DNA of 64,000 nt. Source: Sphingomonas sp. GTDB lineage: Bacteria; Pseudomonadota; Alphaproteobacteria; Sphingomonadales; Sphingomonadaceae. The stretch lies in the NCBI RefSeq assembly GCF_019749955.1, contig NZ_JAIEPC010000008.1:1-64000 (forward strand), written 5' to 3'. Positions 17,954 through 27,205 of this stretch are shown one piece after another (positions within the stretch are counted from its first letter, which is position 1; each line of letters starts with the position of its first letter). The position numbers were made by a program, and so were the translations under genes. Below the pieces are notes generated by a model. The model ran no database searches. It had not been told where the DNA came from and saw only the letters and a list, made by a program, of their open reading frames with translations.

Positions 17954-19300
17954 CTAGCGGATGTCGAGCAGCGTCTGGAGCGTGTCGCGCGCGACCTGGA
18001 TCACGCGGCTCGACGCCTGATAGGCTTGCTGGAAGCGCAGCAGATCAACGGCTTCGGCATCGAGATTGACGCCGGAGACGGCATCGCGCGCGGTGACCGC
18101 GGCGTCGCGGATCGATGCTTGCGCGTCGGCGACGGTCTTGCGGCTTTGCAAGGTCGCAGCATTATCGGTGGCAAGCGCGGTGGTCGCGCTTTCAAAGCCG
18201 CCGCTGGTGCGCAGCGCAGCGAGCGCCGCGAGATTGCTGTTATCACGCGGGCCACCGCCGACGGCGGCGGCAGCGATGCCGCGCGGTCCCGACAGCGTCA
18301 CGCTGATGTCGGTCGGCGTGCTGCCCACCGCGAACAGCGCCGCGCCGGGATTGCCGTCGAGGTCGCGCCCCTGCGCCTGCACGGCGTTGACGCCGCTGAC
18401 GAAATCGCTCGCGATGCTGTTGAGCTGATTGCGCGTGTCGGTGATCCGCTGCGCGCTGTCGACGATGCCGGCGAGCGCGCCGCCGGTCGGCGTGATCGCG
18501 GTCGAACTGCCGAGCCGGTGGACCGCGAACGATGCCGCGCCGCTGCTCCCCCGCACAAAAGTGACATTTCCGGCTTCGTTGCCGCTGACGAGCACAGGGC
18601 CCGCATTGCCGCCGATCGTCACCGTCGCGCGGCCAAAGCCATCGGTGGCGACGCCGATGTCGGTGAGCTGGCTCAGCTGGTCGAGCAACTGGTCGCGCTG
18701 GTCGAGCAGGTTCGCCTGACCCGAGCTATTGGGATTGCTGCGCGCCAGCCCGTTGTTGACCCGGGCGAGCGAGGCGGCGAGCGAATCGATCGACGACACC
18801 GCGCCTTCGGCCGATGAGTCGAGATCGGTATTGGCCTGATCGAGCGCGCGGCCGGTGGTGGCAAAGGCATTGGCGGCGCTGTTCGCGGCTTCGATCGCGG
18901 CGGCACGCGGCGCGCTGGCGGTCGGATTGGCGGCGACGATATTGGCCGAATTGAAAAAGCTGGTGAGGCGCCCGGCGAGATCGCTGCTCGACAGGCTGCC
19001 TTCGATGCGGTCGAGCGCGCCGATGCTGGTTTCGGTGCGGGCGAGATCGGCGCCTGCGCTGCGTGCAGCGGCGGTTTTGAGCGGATCGGCAGCGCGACCG
19101 ACGCCGGTGACGACGACGCCATTGCCCGTCGTGCTGCGGAGCGAGGTGAGCACGCCGCTGCTCGGTGCGACCTCGGCAAGCGTCGTCGTCCGGCGCGAAT
19201 AGCCCGGCGTGCTCGCATTGGCGATGTTGTCGGAAACGGTGGTCAGCGCCGATTGATAGGCGCGCAGACCACTAGCCCCGATCGAAAGCAGGTCGCTCAT
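17954..19300 (-). CDS. flgK: flagellar hook-associated protein 1
   Basis: LSIGASGLRAYQSALTTVSDNIANASTPGYSRRT; C-terminal EAVDLLRFQQAYQASSRVIQVARDTLQTLL. Confidence 0.95.
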   Translation of the reverse strand: MSDLLSIGASGLRAYQSALTTVSDNIANASTPGYSRRTTTLAEVAPSSGVLTSLRSTTGNGVVVTGVGRAADPLKTAAARSAGADLARTETSIGALDRIEGSLSSSDLAGRLTSFFNSANIVAANPTASAPRAAAIEAANSAANAFATTGRALDQANTDLDSSAEGAVSSIDSLAASLARVNNGLARSNPNSSGQANLLDQRDQLLDQLSQLTDIGVATDGFGRATVTIGGNAGPVLVSGNEAGNVTFVRGSSGAASFAVHRLGSSTAITPTGGALAGIVDSAQRITDTRNQLNSIASDFVSGVNAVQAQGRDLDGNPGAALFAVGSTPTDISVTLSGPRGIAAAAVGGGPRDNSNLAALAALRTSGGFESATTALATDNAATLQSRKTVADAQASIRDAAVTARDAVSGVNLDAEAVDLLRFQQAYQASSRVIQVARDTLQTLLDIR

Positions 19301-19653
19301 GGCGAGCTTATGGCATTGGGAGTGTTATCAATTGGTTTCTGCAAGTCGGGATCGGACTTGGCGAGAAACGCGGTCACGGCCTTGCCGATGCCCATCGGCT
19401 TGGCCTCGGCCATCGTCGCGGCGATCTTGTCGTCCTGCATGTCGCGGAACGTCTCCATCGCCTTGTTCGAGAACAGATCCTCGGCGAGATGCGTCTGGCG
19501 CATCGATTTGAGCATCATCTTGGTGAACACGGCTTCGAACGCCTTGCCCGCCTTGTCGAGATTGGCGCGCGAGGCGAGCCGACGCGTGTCACTGCCGATC
19601 GACGAGACGTCAGTCGAGGTCGCCGGGAGCGTCGGGGCAATGGGCGCGGTCAC
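19297..19653 (-). CDS. flgJ: rod-binding protein FlgJ, N-terminal domain only
   Basis: KAFEAVFTKMMLKSMRQTHLAEDLFSNKAMETFRDMQDDKIAATMA. Confidence 0.88.
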   Translation of the reverse strand: MTAPIAPTLPATSTDVSSIGSDTRRLASRANLDKAGKAFEAVFTKMMLKSMRQTHLAEDLFSNKAMETFRDMQDDKIAATMAEAKPMGIGKAVTAFLAKSDPDLQKPIDNTPNAISSP

Positions 19654-20744
19654 AGGATGATCAACTCGGCTTTGAGCGCACCGGCTTCCTTCAGCGCCTC
19701 AAGGATCGCGACCAGATCGGCGGGTGATGCGCCGATCGCGTTCATGGCTTTCACCACATCGGCGAGCTTGGGGCCGGGTTCGATCAGGAAGATCGGCTTC
19801 ACTTCTTCGGTGATGCCGACCGCGCTTTTCTGTTCGACGGCGGTCTGGCCCTGGCTGAAGGGGGCAGGCTGGCTGATCTTTTGCGATTCATCGACGCGCA
19901 CGGTGAGCTTGCCCTGCGTCACGGCGGCAGGGCCGAGCCGGACGGCCGAATTGATCACCACCGTGCCGGTGCGGGCATTGACGATGACGCGGGCGGAAGG
20001 TTCGGCCGAGGTGACGGTGAGATTTTCGATTTCGCTCATCAAGGTTGCGCGCAGATCGGCGCCTTCGGGCGCGGCAATCGCGATCGACACGCCGTCGACT
20101 GCCTGCGCGCGGCCGGGTCCGAGCCGGGCATTGACGGCAGCGGCAATCGACTGTGCGGTGGTGAAGTCCGAGCGGGCGAGATTGAAGGTGAGGACCGGCG
20201 TCGTCGCAAAGCCGGTGTCGACCGAGCGTTCGACCGTCGCCCCTTCGGGGATGCGGCCCGACGAGGGGATGTTGACGACGATCTTCGAGCCATCGGCGCC
20301 TTCCGCGCCCAAGCCACCGACCGCGAGTGACCCCTGCGCCATCGCATAGACCTGGCCATCGGCGCCTTGCAGCGGGGTCAGGATCAGCGCCCCGCCGCGC
20401 AAGCTCTTGGCTTTGCCGAGCGCGGCGACGGTGACGTCGATCTTCTGGCCCGGCTTGGCGAACGGCGGCAGTTCGGCGGTGATCAGCACCGCAGCCGAAT
20501 TTTTGAGCGACGGGTTGATATTGGCGGGCAATTGCAGGCCAAAGCGCGATGCGACGCTTTTGAGCGACTGGACGGTATATTCCAGATTGTCGTCGCCGGT
20601 GCCCGGCAGCCCGACAACAATCCCATAGCCGGTCAACTGGTTGGTGCGGATACCCTGAAAGGCGCCAAGATCCTTGACGCGGTCGGCCTGAGCAGGCGTC
20701 GCGAGCGACAGGCTCATAAGAAAGGCGAGGAACAGGCGGAGCAT
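19650..20744 (-). CDS. flgI: flagellar P-ring protein FlgI
   Basis: RVKDLGAFQGIRTNQLTGYGIVVGLPGTGD; start chosen at MLRLFLAFLMSLSLATPAQA signal peptide. Confidence 0.95.
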   Translation of the reverse strand: MLRLFLAFLMSLSLATPAQADRVKDLGAFQGIRTNQLTGYGIVVGLPGTGDDNLEYTVQSLKSVASRFGLQLPANINPSLKNSAAVLITAELPPFAKPGQKIDVTVAALGKAKSLRGGALILTPLQGADGQVYAMAQGSLAVGGLGAEGADGSKIVVNIPSSGRIPEGATVERSVDTGFATTPVLTFNLARSDFTTAQSIAAAVNARLGPGRAQAVDGVSIAIAAPEGADLRATLMSEIENLTVTSAEPSARVIVNARTGTVVINSAVRLGPAAVTQGKLTVRVDESQKISQPAPFSQGQTAVEQKSAVGITEEVKPIFLIEPGPKLADVVKAMNAIGASPADLVAILEALKEAGALKAELIIL

Positions 20745-20755
20745 GGGGCTTCCCA

Positions 20756-21451
20756 TCAGAACGGGCTGATCACGGAGAAGAAGCGGCTGAACCACCCCTG
20801 ACGGCTGGCGCGGGCGACATCGCCCTTGCCGGTGTAAGCGATCTGTGCGTCGGCAACGCGGGTCGACAGCACGCGATTATCGGCGTCGATATCGGCCATG
20901 CGGACAATGCCCTTGATCTGGACGAATTCGTCGCCGCGATTGAGTGTCACGCGCTTCGCGCCCTGCACCAGCATCGTGCCATTGGGATAGACTTCGGATA
21001 CCGTGACCGAGAGCTCGCCCGACAGTGTGTTCGACTGGTCGGCAGTGCCCTGACCATTGAAGCCGCGATTGCCGCCGACTTTCGCCGAATTGGGATCGAA
21101 CGACAGTGGGCCGCTGGTCGGCGGGATGATGGCCGCGCTGCCGTCGCTGGCGAGCTTCGAGCTCGCCGACTTCGACGCAAGCGTGCGCTCGACAAGCGTG
21201 ATCGTCAGCGGATCGCCGACGCGACGCGCGCGCCAGCCTTCGTACAGCGGCGCATAGCCCGCCGACGCCTGATAGATCGACCCATTGGCGGGCGGCGGCG
21301 GCGGCGGCACCGGCTTCGATGCGCTGAAATCGGGTGGTGGTGGTTTCTTCTTGCCAAACAGCCCTGCGGCCGCCGGGTCCGGCAACGCGAGCACGCACGC
21401 AAGGGCGCCGACAGCCAGCAAGAGCGCGGCCTTAGATGTTCTGATTGACAT
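20756..21451 (-). CDS. flgH: flagellar L-ring protein FlgH
   Basis: GWRARRVGDPLTITLVERTLASKSASS...; order flgG-flgH-flgI. Confidence 0.93.
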   Translation of the reverse strand: MSIRTSKAALLLAVGALACVLALPDPAAAGLFGKKKPPPPDFSASKPVPPPPPPANGSIYQASAGYAPLYEGWRARRVGDPLTITLVERTLASKSASSKLASDGSAAIIPPTSGPLSFDPNSAKVGGNRGFNGQGTADQSNTLSGELSVTVSEVYPNGTMLVQGAKRVTLNRGDEFVQIKGIVRMADIDADNRVLSTRVADAQIAYTGKGDVARASRQGWFSRFFSVISPF

Positions 21452-22220
21452 ATTTCAGCATTTCATCGGTTGCGGTGATCATCTTCGAATTGACTTCATA
21501 GGCACGCTGGGTCTCGATCATGTCGACGAGTTCTTCGACGACATTGACGTTCGATCCTTCGAGCGCGCCCTGGCGGATGTTGCCGCGCCCTTCCTGGCCA
21601 GCAATGCCAAGCAGCACCGCACCCGAGGCTGCGCTTTCGGTGAGGTAATTGTCGCCGATCGACAGCAGGCCGGCGGCGTTGGGGAAGGTCGCGACTTGGA
21701 TCTGGCCGACCTGGCTTGGCTCGGTCTGGCCGGGGATCACTGCCGACACGGTGCCGTCGGTGCCGATCGTGATCGAGGTGGTGCCTTCGGGAATCGTGAT
21801 GCCCGGCTGGACCTGATAGCCCTCCGCCGTCACCAGCAAGCCTTGGGCGGAGCGGCTGAAATTGCCCGCCCGCGTGTAGCCGAGCTGCGCACCCGGCAAC
21901 TGGACCTGGAAATAGCCCTCGCCATCCAGCGCGAGATCGAGCGAATTGCCAGTCTGCGCGAGCGTGCCTTGGGTGTCGATCCGCGCGGTGCCCTGAATGC
22001 GCACGCCGGTGCCGAGATTGAGGCCGGTCGCATAGCGCGTTTCGGACGTGCTCGGCGCGCCGGGCGCGGTCACGGTCTGGTAGGCGAGTGTTTCGAACGC
22101 GGCGCGATCGCGCTTGTAGCCGGTGGTATTCACGTTGGCCAGGTTGTTCGAAATCACGCGCATGCGCATGTCCTGGGCATCGAGCCCGGTGCGTGCGATA
22201 TGGAGTGCGGCGCTGCCCAT
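21432..22220 (-). CDS. flgG: flagellar distal rod protein FlgG
   Basis: MGSAALHIARTGLDAQDMRMRVISNNLANVNTTGYKRDRAAFE. Confidence 0.95.
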   Translation of the reverse strand: MGSAALHIARTGLDAQDMRMRVISNNLANVNTTGYKRDRAAFETLAYQTVTAPGAPSTSETRYATGLNLGTGVRIQGTARIDTQGTLAQTGNSLDLALDGEGYFQVQLPGAQLGYTRAGNFSRSAQGLLVTAEGYQVQPGITIPEGTTSITIGTDGTVSAVIPGQTEPSQVGQIQVATFPNAAGLLSIGDNYLTESAASGAVLLGIAGQEGRGNIRQGALEGSNVNVVEELVDMIETQRAYEVNSKMITATDEMLKYVNQNI

Positions 22221-22233
22221 CTTCTAAATTCCT

Positions 22234-22980
22234 TCAGCCTGGCAGGCGCATGAGCTGCGCGCTGCTTTCGTCCAAATCCTTGGCCGACTTGATTAAATTT
22301 GCCTGCACTTCGTAGCTGCGCTGGTTTTCGATCATGTCGATCAGCGCTTCCGTCAGGTTCACGTTCGATTGTTCGAGCGCGCCGGTTTCGACCTTGGCGG
22401 TCAGGTCGCGCGGCAGCGTGCCGCCGCCCTCGACATGGAGCAGATTGTCATTGCCCTTGACCGTCTTGGTGCCCTTGTCGCTCGCGAGCTTGATCGTATC
22501 GATCACCTGCGCGGGTGCGCCGCTGGCGGCGCCGAGCGGGATGATCGAGACGATCCCTTCCGGGCTGATCGTCACTTTCTGCGCAGGGGGTATGGTGATC
22601 GGCCCCCCCGAGCCGATCACCGGGAAACCGTCGCCGGTCTCCAGCACGCCCGACGCCGCGACCTGAAGGTCGCCGCGCCGGGTATAGGCTTCCTGTCCGT
22701 CCTTATCCTGCACCGCGATCCACGCTTCGCCGGCCACCGCCACGTCGAGCGGGCGGCCGGTTTGGGCAATGGTCCCGGCGCGCCGATCGAAATCGGCGAG
22801 CGATTCGGAGGCAGGCTGGCGCGCGAAGGTGCTCGAATTGCTGACCTTGAGCTGATCGAACACCACGCGATCGGCGCGGAAACCCGTCGTCGATGCGTTG
22901 GCGATGTTGTTGGCGATCGCCGCCTGCGACGCGAGATGCGCCTTCAGCCCCGATGCCGCCGTGTAGATCAGCTTGTCCAT
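22234..22980 (-). CDS. flgF: flagellar proximal rod protein FlgF
   Basis: MDKLIYTAASGLKAHLASQAAIANNIANASTTGFRAD. Confidence 0.94.
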   Translation of the reverse strand: MDKLIYTAASGLKAHLASQAAIANNIANASTTGFRADRVVFDQLKVSNSSTFARQPASESLADFDRRAGTIAQTGRPLDVAVAGEAWIAVQDKDGQEAYTRRGDLQVAASGVLETGDGFPVIGSGGPITIPPAQKVTISPEGIVSIIPLGAASGAPAQVIDTIKLASDKGTKTVKGNDNLLHVEGGGTLPRDLTAKVETGALEQSNVNLTEALIDMIENQRSYEVQANLIKSAKDLDESSAQLMRLPG

Positions 22981-23014
22981 TCAATCGATTCCTTGGCGCC
23001 CGTTTCGCGCGTAA

Positions 23015-24277
23015 TTACTGGATGTTGAAGAGCGTCTGGACGACCTGCTTGTCGGTCTCGAGCGCCTTGGCATTGGCCTGAAAGCTGCGCTGCGCGGCGA
23101 TCAGCGCGACCAGTTCTTCGGTCGTGTCGACGTTCGAGCGTTCGATCGTGCCCGACAGCAGATTGCCGAAGCCATTGCTGTCAGCCGAGCCGACCACGGG
23201 CGCGCCCGACAGGCCGGTTGCCGACCAATAGCTGTTGCCAAGCTGGCGCAACGCCTGCGGATTGGTGAAATTCGCGAGCACGACCTGGCCCAGATTCTGG
23301 GTGTCGCCGTTCGAAAAGCTCGCCTTGACCAGACCCTTTTCGTCGATCGAGACGCCCTGGATCAGGCCAACCGCGGCGCCGTCTTGCGTGCGCGACGTGA
23401 TGTCGAACGGCAGAGCACGCTGGGTTGCCGTGCTGAGGTTAAACGCGATTGTCTGCGCGTTCGGGCTGCCCGTCGGCGTAAAGGCGTCAAAGCTCGTCGG
23501 TGTGGTCGGCGAGGTCAGCACGCCGGCATTGTCGAAGGTCAACGTCACGGCAGCATTGCCGCCCGCGGTCAACTGCTGGTCGCCGACGAAGCTGTAAACG
23601 CTCCACGTGCTGGTCGGCGTCGCGGCATTGGCGACGGTGTCGCGGCGGAAGTAATTGGTCAGCGTGCGCGGATTGCCCTCGGCGTCATAGATCACCGTCT
23701 GGGTCGAATTATTGTAGCTCGACGGATCGAAGCGATCGAACGCGACCGCCGTCGGCACCGAAGCGCCACCGGGCAGATTGGCCGACAGCGCGACCGTGCT
23801 GGTCGCGATCGGGTTGCCGCTGGTCGCGGGCAGGCGCAGGCTTTCTGCACCGCTGAGGCCTGAGGCGACGACCGCGCCGCTGCCGTCGACCGGATAAACC
23901 TGCAGATGGCCGCCCTGCGCATCGACGACATAGCGGTTGGCATCAACGAGGAAGGCGCCGTTGCGCGTGAAATTGGTGGCAGCAGCACCGAGCTGCGGCT
24001 TGACCGCGAAAAAGCCGTCGCCTGAAATCGCGAGGTCGAGCGACGATTGCGACTGGACCAGATTGCCCTGCGTGAATTGCTGGCGGTTGCCGGTCACGAC
24101 CACGCCCGCGCCAATCGCCGAGCTCGGCTTGGCCGACACCGATGTGGCGATGACATCGGCGAAATCGGTGCGGCTCTTCTTGAAGCCGTTGGTCGCGACA
24201 TTCGCCAGATTGTGCGAAATCACCGACAAATCGGTCTGTGCGGCCTGAATGCCGCTGAGGGACGTGTAGATCGACAT
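23015..24277 (-). CDS. flgE: flagellar hook protein FlgE
   Basis: MSIYTSLSGIQAAQTDLSVISHNLANVATNGFKKSRTDFADV; C-terminal LSGTIERSNVDTTEELVALIAAQRSFQANAKA. Confidence 0.95.
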   Translation of the reverse strand: MSIYTSLSGIQAAQTDLSVISHNLANVATNGFKKSRTDFADVIATSVSAKPSSAIGAGVVVTGNRQQFTQGNLVQSQSSLDLAISGDGFFAVKPQLGAAATNFTRNGAFLVDANRYVVDAQGGHLQVYPVDGSGAVVASGLSGAESLRLPATSGNPIATSTVALSANLPGGASVPTAVAFDRFDPSSYNNSTQTVIYDAEGNPRTLTNYFRRDTVANAATPTSTWSVYSFVGDQQLTAGGNAAVTLTFDNAGVLTSPTTPTSFDAFTPTGSPNAQTIAFNLSTATQRALPFDITSRTQDGAAVGLIQGVSIDEKGLVKASFSNGDTQNLGQVVLANFTNPQALRQLGNSYWSATGLSGAPVVGSADSNGFGNLLSGTIERSNVDTTEELVALIAAQRSFQANAKALETDKQVVQTLFNIQ

Positions 24278-24312
24278 GGTTACTCTCCTCGACGAAACAA
24301 ATTGGGGTGGGA

Positions 24313-24996
24313 TCAGCCGATCTGGCGGACCTTGCTGGCAGCCACGGTGCCGATGCCGGGCAGCGTGAGTTGCGGGCCGCCGGTTGCGGGCAGCGATACG
24401 GCGGTGACGGGCGCCCAGACGAGCGGGGTCGCCCCGACGATCCGGCCATTGCTGTTGGCGGTGACGTTGAGCGTGTAGGGGCCAGCACCGGCTTGCTCGC
24501 CGCTGTCGGTAATACCGTCCCAGTCGAATTCGGCGGTGCCCTTCGCTTGCGCACCGAGCGTCAGCGTCTTGAGCACCGAGCCGTTCGGCCCGACGATGGC
24601 GACGCGCACGTCGCTGGCGTCGCTCGCCAGATCGACCGCGCCCGCGATCCCGCCCGACTGGCGCGGGTAAGCGGTATTGCCCTCGGTGAGCACATTATGG
24701 CCGACATAAGCGAGCGCGTCGCTGGTCGAGGTGCTGCCGAGCTTGTCCTGGATCGACTTGAGCGTCGAGTTGATCTCGCTGATGCCGCTCACGGTCGAAA
24801 ATTGCGCGAGCTGAGTGAGCTGCTGCGTCGCGTCGACCGGATCGGTCGGGTCCTGATTCTTGAGCTGCGCGGTCAGGAGCTTCAGGAAATCATTCTGGCT
24901 GAGCTGGTCGGCCTGCGCCGCCGTCTTGACCGCCGGGCTGGTCGCGGTGCGGCCGATCCCCAGATTTTGCAGCGTGGTATCGAAACTCGTCGCCAT
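24313..24996 (-). CDS. flgD: flagellar hook assembly protein FlgD
   Basis: LSQNDFLKLLTAQLKNQDPTDPVDATQQLTQLAQFSTVSGI; start reset to MATSFDTTL. Confidence 0.94.
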   Translation of the reverse strand: MATSFDTTLQNLGIGRTATSPAVKTAAQADQLSQNDFLKLLTAQLKNQDPTDPVDATQQLTQLAQFSTVSGISEINSTLKSIQDKLGSTSTSDALAYVGHNVLTEGNTAYPRQSGGIAGAVDLASDASDVRVAIVGPNGSVLKTLTLGAQAKGTAEFDWDGITDSGEQAGAGPYTLNVTANSNGRIVGATPLVWAPVTAVSLPATGGPQLTLPGIGTVAASKVRQIG

Positions 24997-24998
24997 GA

Positions 24999-25409
24999 TC
25001 AGCGTCCCAGCTTGAGGGTGTCGAGGATCAGCGACTTGGCCGTCTGCATCACTTCGACGTTGTTTTGGTAACTGCGCGCGGTCTCCATCATGTCGACGAG
25101 CTCGCGGGTCTGATCGACCGCCGCTTCCCACACATTGCCGTCCTTGTCGGCGAGCGGGTTGGACGGATCGTAATTTTTGGTCGGGCGGTTGCCGGCCTGG
25201 ACGACGCTTTCGACATTGACGGTGGACAGCCCCGATGCCTTGTCGAACTCGGTGCGGAACACCGGCTTCATCGTCTTATAGGCGGCTTCTTCGCTCGACG
25301 AGACGACGCCGGCATTGGCGAGGTTCGACGCGGTCGTGTTCAGCCGGATGAGCTGCGCCGACATCGCGCGGCCCGCGACCTGGAAGATGTTGAGCGGTTG
25401 ACCGGCCAT
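24999..25409 (-). CDS. flgC: flagellar basal-body rod protein FlgC
   Basis: MSAQLIRLNTTASNLANAGVVSSSEEAAYKTMKPVF; NVVEAAVDQTRELVDMMETARSYQNNVEVM-type C-terminus. Confidence 0.94.
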   Translation of the reverse strand: MAGQPLNIFQVAGRAMSAQLIRLNTTASNLANAGVVSSSEEAAYKTMKPVFRTEFDKASGLSTVNVESVVQAGNRPTKNYDPSNPLADKDGNVWEAAVDQTRELVDMMETARSYQNNVEVMQTAKSLILDTLKLGR

Positions 25410-25410
25410 C

Positions 25411-25764
25411 TTATTCGCCTCTCAAGGCGCGGGTGAGCTGGCCGATGCGGCCGTTCAGGAACGACAGCGTCGTCTGATAGGCGACGGCATTTTCGGCAAA
25501 GGCGGTCTGTTCGGTCGCGAGTTCGACGGTGTTGCCGTCGGCCGATGCCTGGAGCGGCACGCGATATTTGGTGGCCGCATCGATCGCGCCGTCGCTCAGC
25601 CCGCGCGGGCCGCCAGCGGCCTTCATCGCTTCGCGGAAATCGACATCGCGTGCCTTGAAGCCCGGCGTCGACGCATTGGCGATGTTCGACGCGAGCAGCC
25701 CGAGGCGACGCGAACGCACCTCAAGCGCGGCACCGTGCACCCCAAAGAGAAGATCGTTGGCCAT
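25411..25764 (-). CDS. flgB: flagellar basal-body rod protein FlgB
   Basis: RSRRLGLLASNIANASTPGFKARDVDF. Confidence 0.93.
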   Translation of the reverse strand: MANDLLFGVHGAALEVRSRRLGLLASNIANASTPGFKARDVDFREAMKAAGGPRGLSDGAIDAATKYRVPLQASADGNTVELATEQTAFAENAVAYQTTLSFLNGRIGQLTRALRGE

Positions 25765-25805
25765 CGTGGCATATCCTCACGCAAAAAATCCTGCGCGAGC
25801 ATCCA

Positions 25806-25822
25806 AGCAATCACCGTGCCAA
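25806..25822 (-). promoter_or_regulatory. sigma54 (-24/-12) promoter for the flgB operon
   Basis: minus strand TTGGCACGGTGATTGCT matches TGGCACG-N4-TTGC exactly. Confidence 0.8.
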
Positions 25823-25862
25823 TTGCGTGCAGTCCCCGTGAAATCGCCGAGGGGAGGGCAGG

Positions 25863-25911
25863 CGGCAAGCCGTGCGGCAAATATTTGCCGGGGGGCGGCA
25901 AGCGGGTGCCG
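25863..25911. promoter_or_regulatory. candidate enhancer (FlbD/FleQ-type) site cluster with perfect palindrome CGGCAAATATTTGCCG (25875-25890)
   Basis: gcggcaag...gcggcaaatatttgccg...gcggcaag between two divergent sigma54 promoters. Confidence 0.55.
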
Positions 25912-25953
25912 CCGAGAGGTGGCGCGGGGCGCCCCAACCACCCGAAAACGAGT

Positions 25954-25970
25954 TGGCGCGGACCTTGCTA
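25954..25970 (+). promoter_or_regulatory. sigma54 promoter upstream of the second stator pair
   Basis: TTGGCGCGGACCTTGCT: GG-N10-GC spacing with TTGC. Confidence 0.65.
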
Positions 25971-25982
25971 ACCCAGGGACGC

Positions 25983-26675
25983 ATGAACGAGACTGACTTT
26001 ACCGTCCTGATCGCGCCCTATCTCGATCCCGCTGCGGCGGCGATTGTCGCGGGGGGCACGCTTGCCGCACTGATCCTGCGCACGCAGGCGCGCGATCTCG
26101 CGCGCGCGGTCGCGGCACTGCGCGTGCTGCCGCGCGGGCGCTTCCGGGCTGATCCGCTGATCGACCAGATTGGCGCACTGGGCCGGATCGCGCAGCGCCA
26201 CGGGGTGCTCGCGCTCGACCGCTCGGTCATTGCCGACCCCGATGTTGCCGCCGCCGTTGCCGCGATTGTCGATGGCGCCGAGGGTGACGCGGTCGCCGAC
26301 CTGCTCGAAGCCCGGCGCATGGCTCGCACCGAGCGGCATGTCGCCGCGATCGATGTCTGGGCGGCGGCTGCCGAGCTGGCACCCGCGATGGGGATGATCG
26401 GGACGCTGATTGGACTCGTCCGCGTGTTCCTGAAAATGAACGATCCCGCCGCAATCGGCGGGGCGATGGCGATTGCCTTGCTCGCGACGCTTTATGGCGC
26501 GGTGCTCGCCAGCCTGATCGCGTTGCCGGTGGCCGCGCGCCTGCGCCGGGCCGCGCGCGAGGAAGCATTCGAACGGCTCCGGCTCGAAGCGCCGCTGCGG
26601 TTGCTGGCGGTGCGCGAGGCGCCGCGTCGCCGCGTCCCGGTTATGGTCGAAGACGATATGGAGGCACTGGCATGA
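25983..26675 (+). CDS. MotA/TolQ/ExbB proton-channel family protein (second stator A subunit)
   Basis: PAMGMIGTLIGLVRVFLKMNDPAAIGGAMAIALLATLYGAVLASLIALPVAARLR. Confidence 0.85.
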   Translation: MNETDFTVLIAPYLDPAAAAIVAGGTLAALILRTQARDLARAVAALRVLPRGRFRADPLIDQIGALGRIAQRHGVLALDRSVIADPDVAAAVAAIVDGAEGDAVADLLEARRMARTERHVAAIDVWAAAAELAPAMGMIGTLIGLVRVFLKMNDPAAIGGAMAIALLATLYGAVLASLIALPVAARLRRAAREEAFERLRLEAPLRLLAVREAPRRRVPVMVEDDMEALA

Positions 26676-27205
26676 GCACGGCTTTCTTCCCCGATGCAGC
26701 ACCGTCGCGGCCGATCTGGCTGGTGACGCTGGCTGATCTCGCGCTGTTGTTGCTCGGCTTTTTCGTGCTGGTGATGGCGCATCAAGGCGCTGATCGCCGC
26801 GCAATCGTCGATGGTGTGCGTCAGGGTTTCGCGGGTACGACGACATCGCTGATGAAGGTCGCCCCCGATCCGTCGCCGGTCGCCGCCGCTGCGATGTTCG
26901 ATTTTGCCGCCGGCAGCAGTGCGTTGCCAACCGCGCCCGAGGCCGTGATCGCCTGGGCACGCGAAGCAACCCGCGACCGCCGCGTTACCGTGCGCGTCAC
27001 CGGCTATGCCGATGGCAGCCCCGCCGATGTCGATCCCGTGACCGGCAGCGCCGCCCTGCTCGCGAGCGACCGCGCGCGCGCGATTGCCGCCGCGCTCGCC
27101 GACGCCGACGCCTTGCCGCGTGGCCGGGTGACGATTGCGTCGAGCGTGATGCCCGGACGGCGCGGCGTTTACCTGACAATTGCCTTTGCCGGGGAGCGGC
27201 AATGA
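26672..27205 (+). CDS. MotB-like protein, short (second stator B subunit)
   Basis: RPIWLVTLADLALLLLGFFVLVMA TM with Asp; divergent OmpA-like VTVRVTGYADG...ASDRARAIAAAL; ATGA overlap with upstream gene. Confidence 0.8.
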   Translation: MSTAFFPDAAPSRPIWLVTLADLALLLLGFFVLVMAHQGADRRAIVDGVRQGFAGTTTSLMKVAPDPSPVAAAAMFDFAAGSSALPTAPEAVIAWAREATRDRRVTVRVTGYADGSPADVDPVTGSAALLASDRARAIAAALADADALPRGRVTIASSVMPGRRGVYLTIAFAGERQ

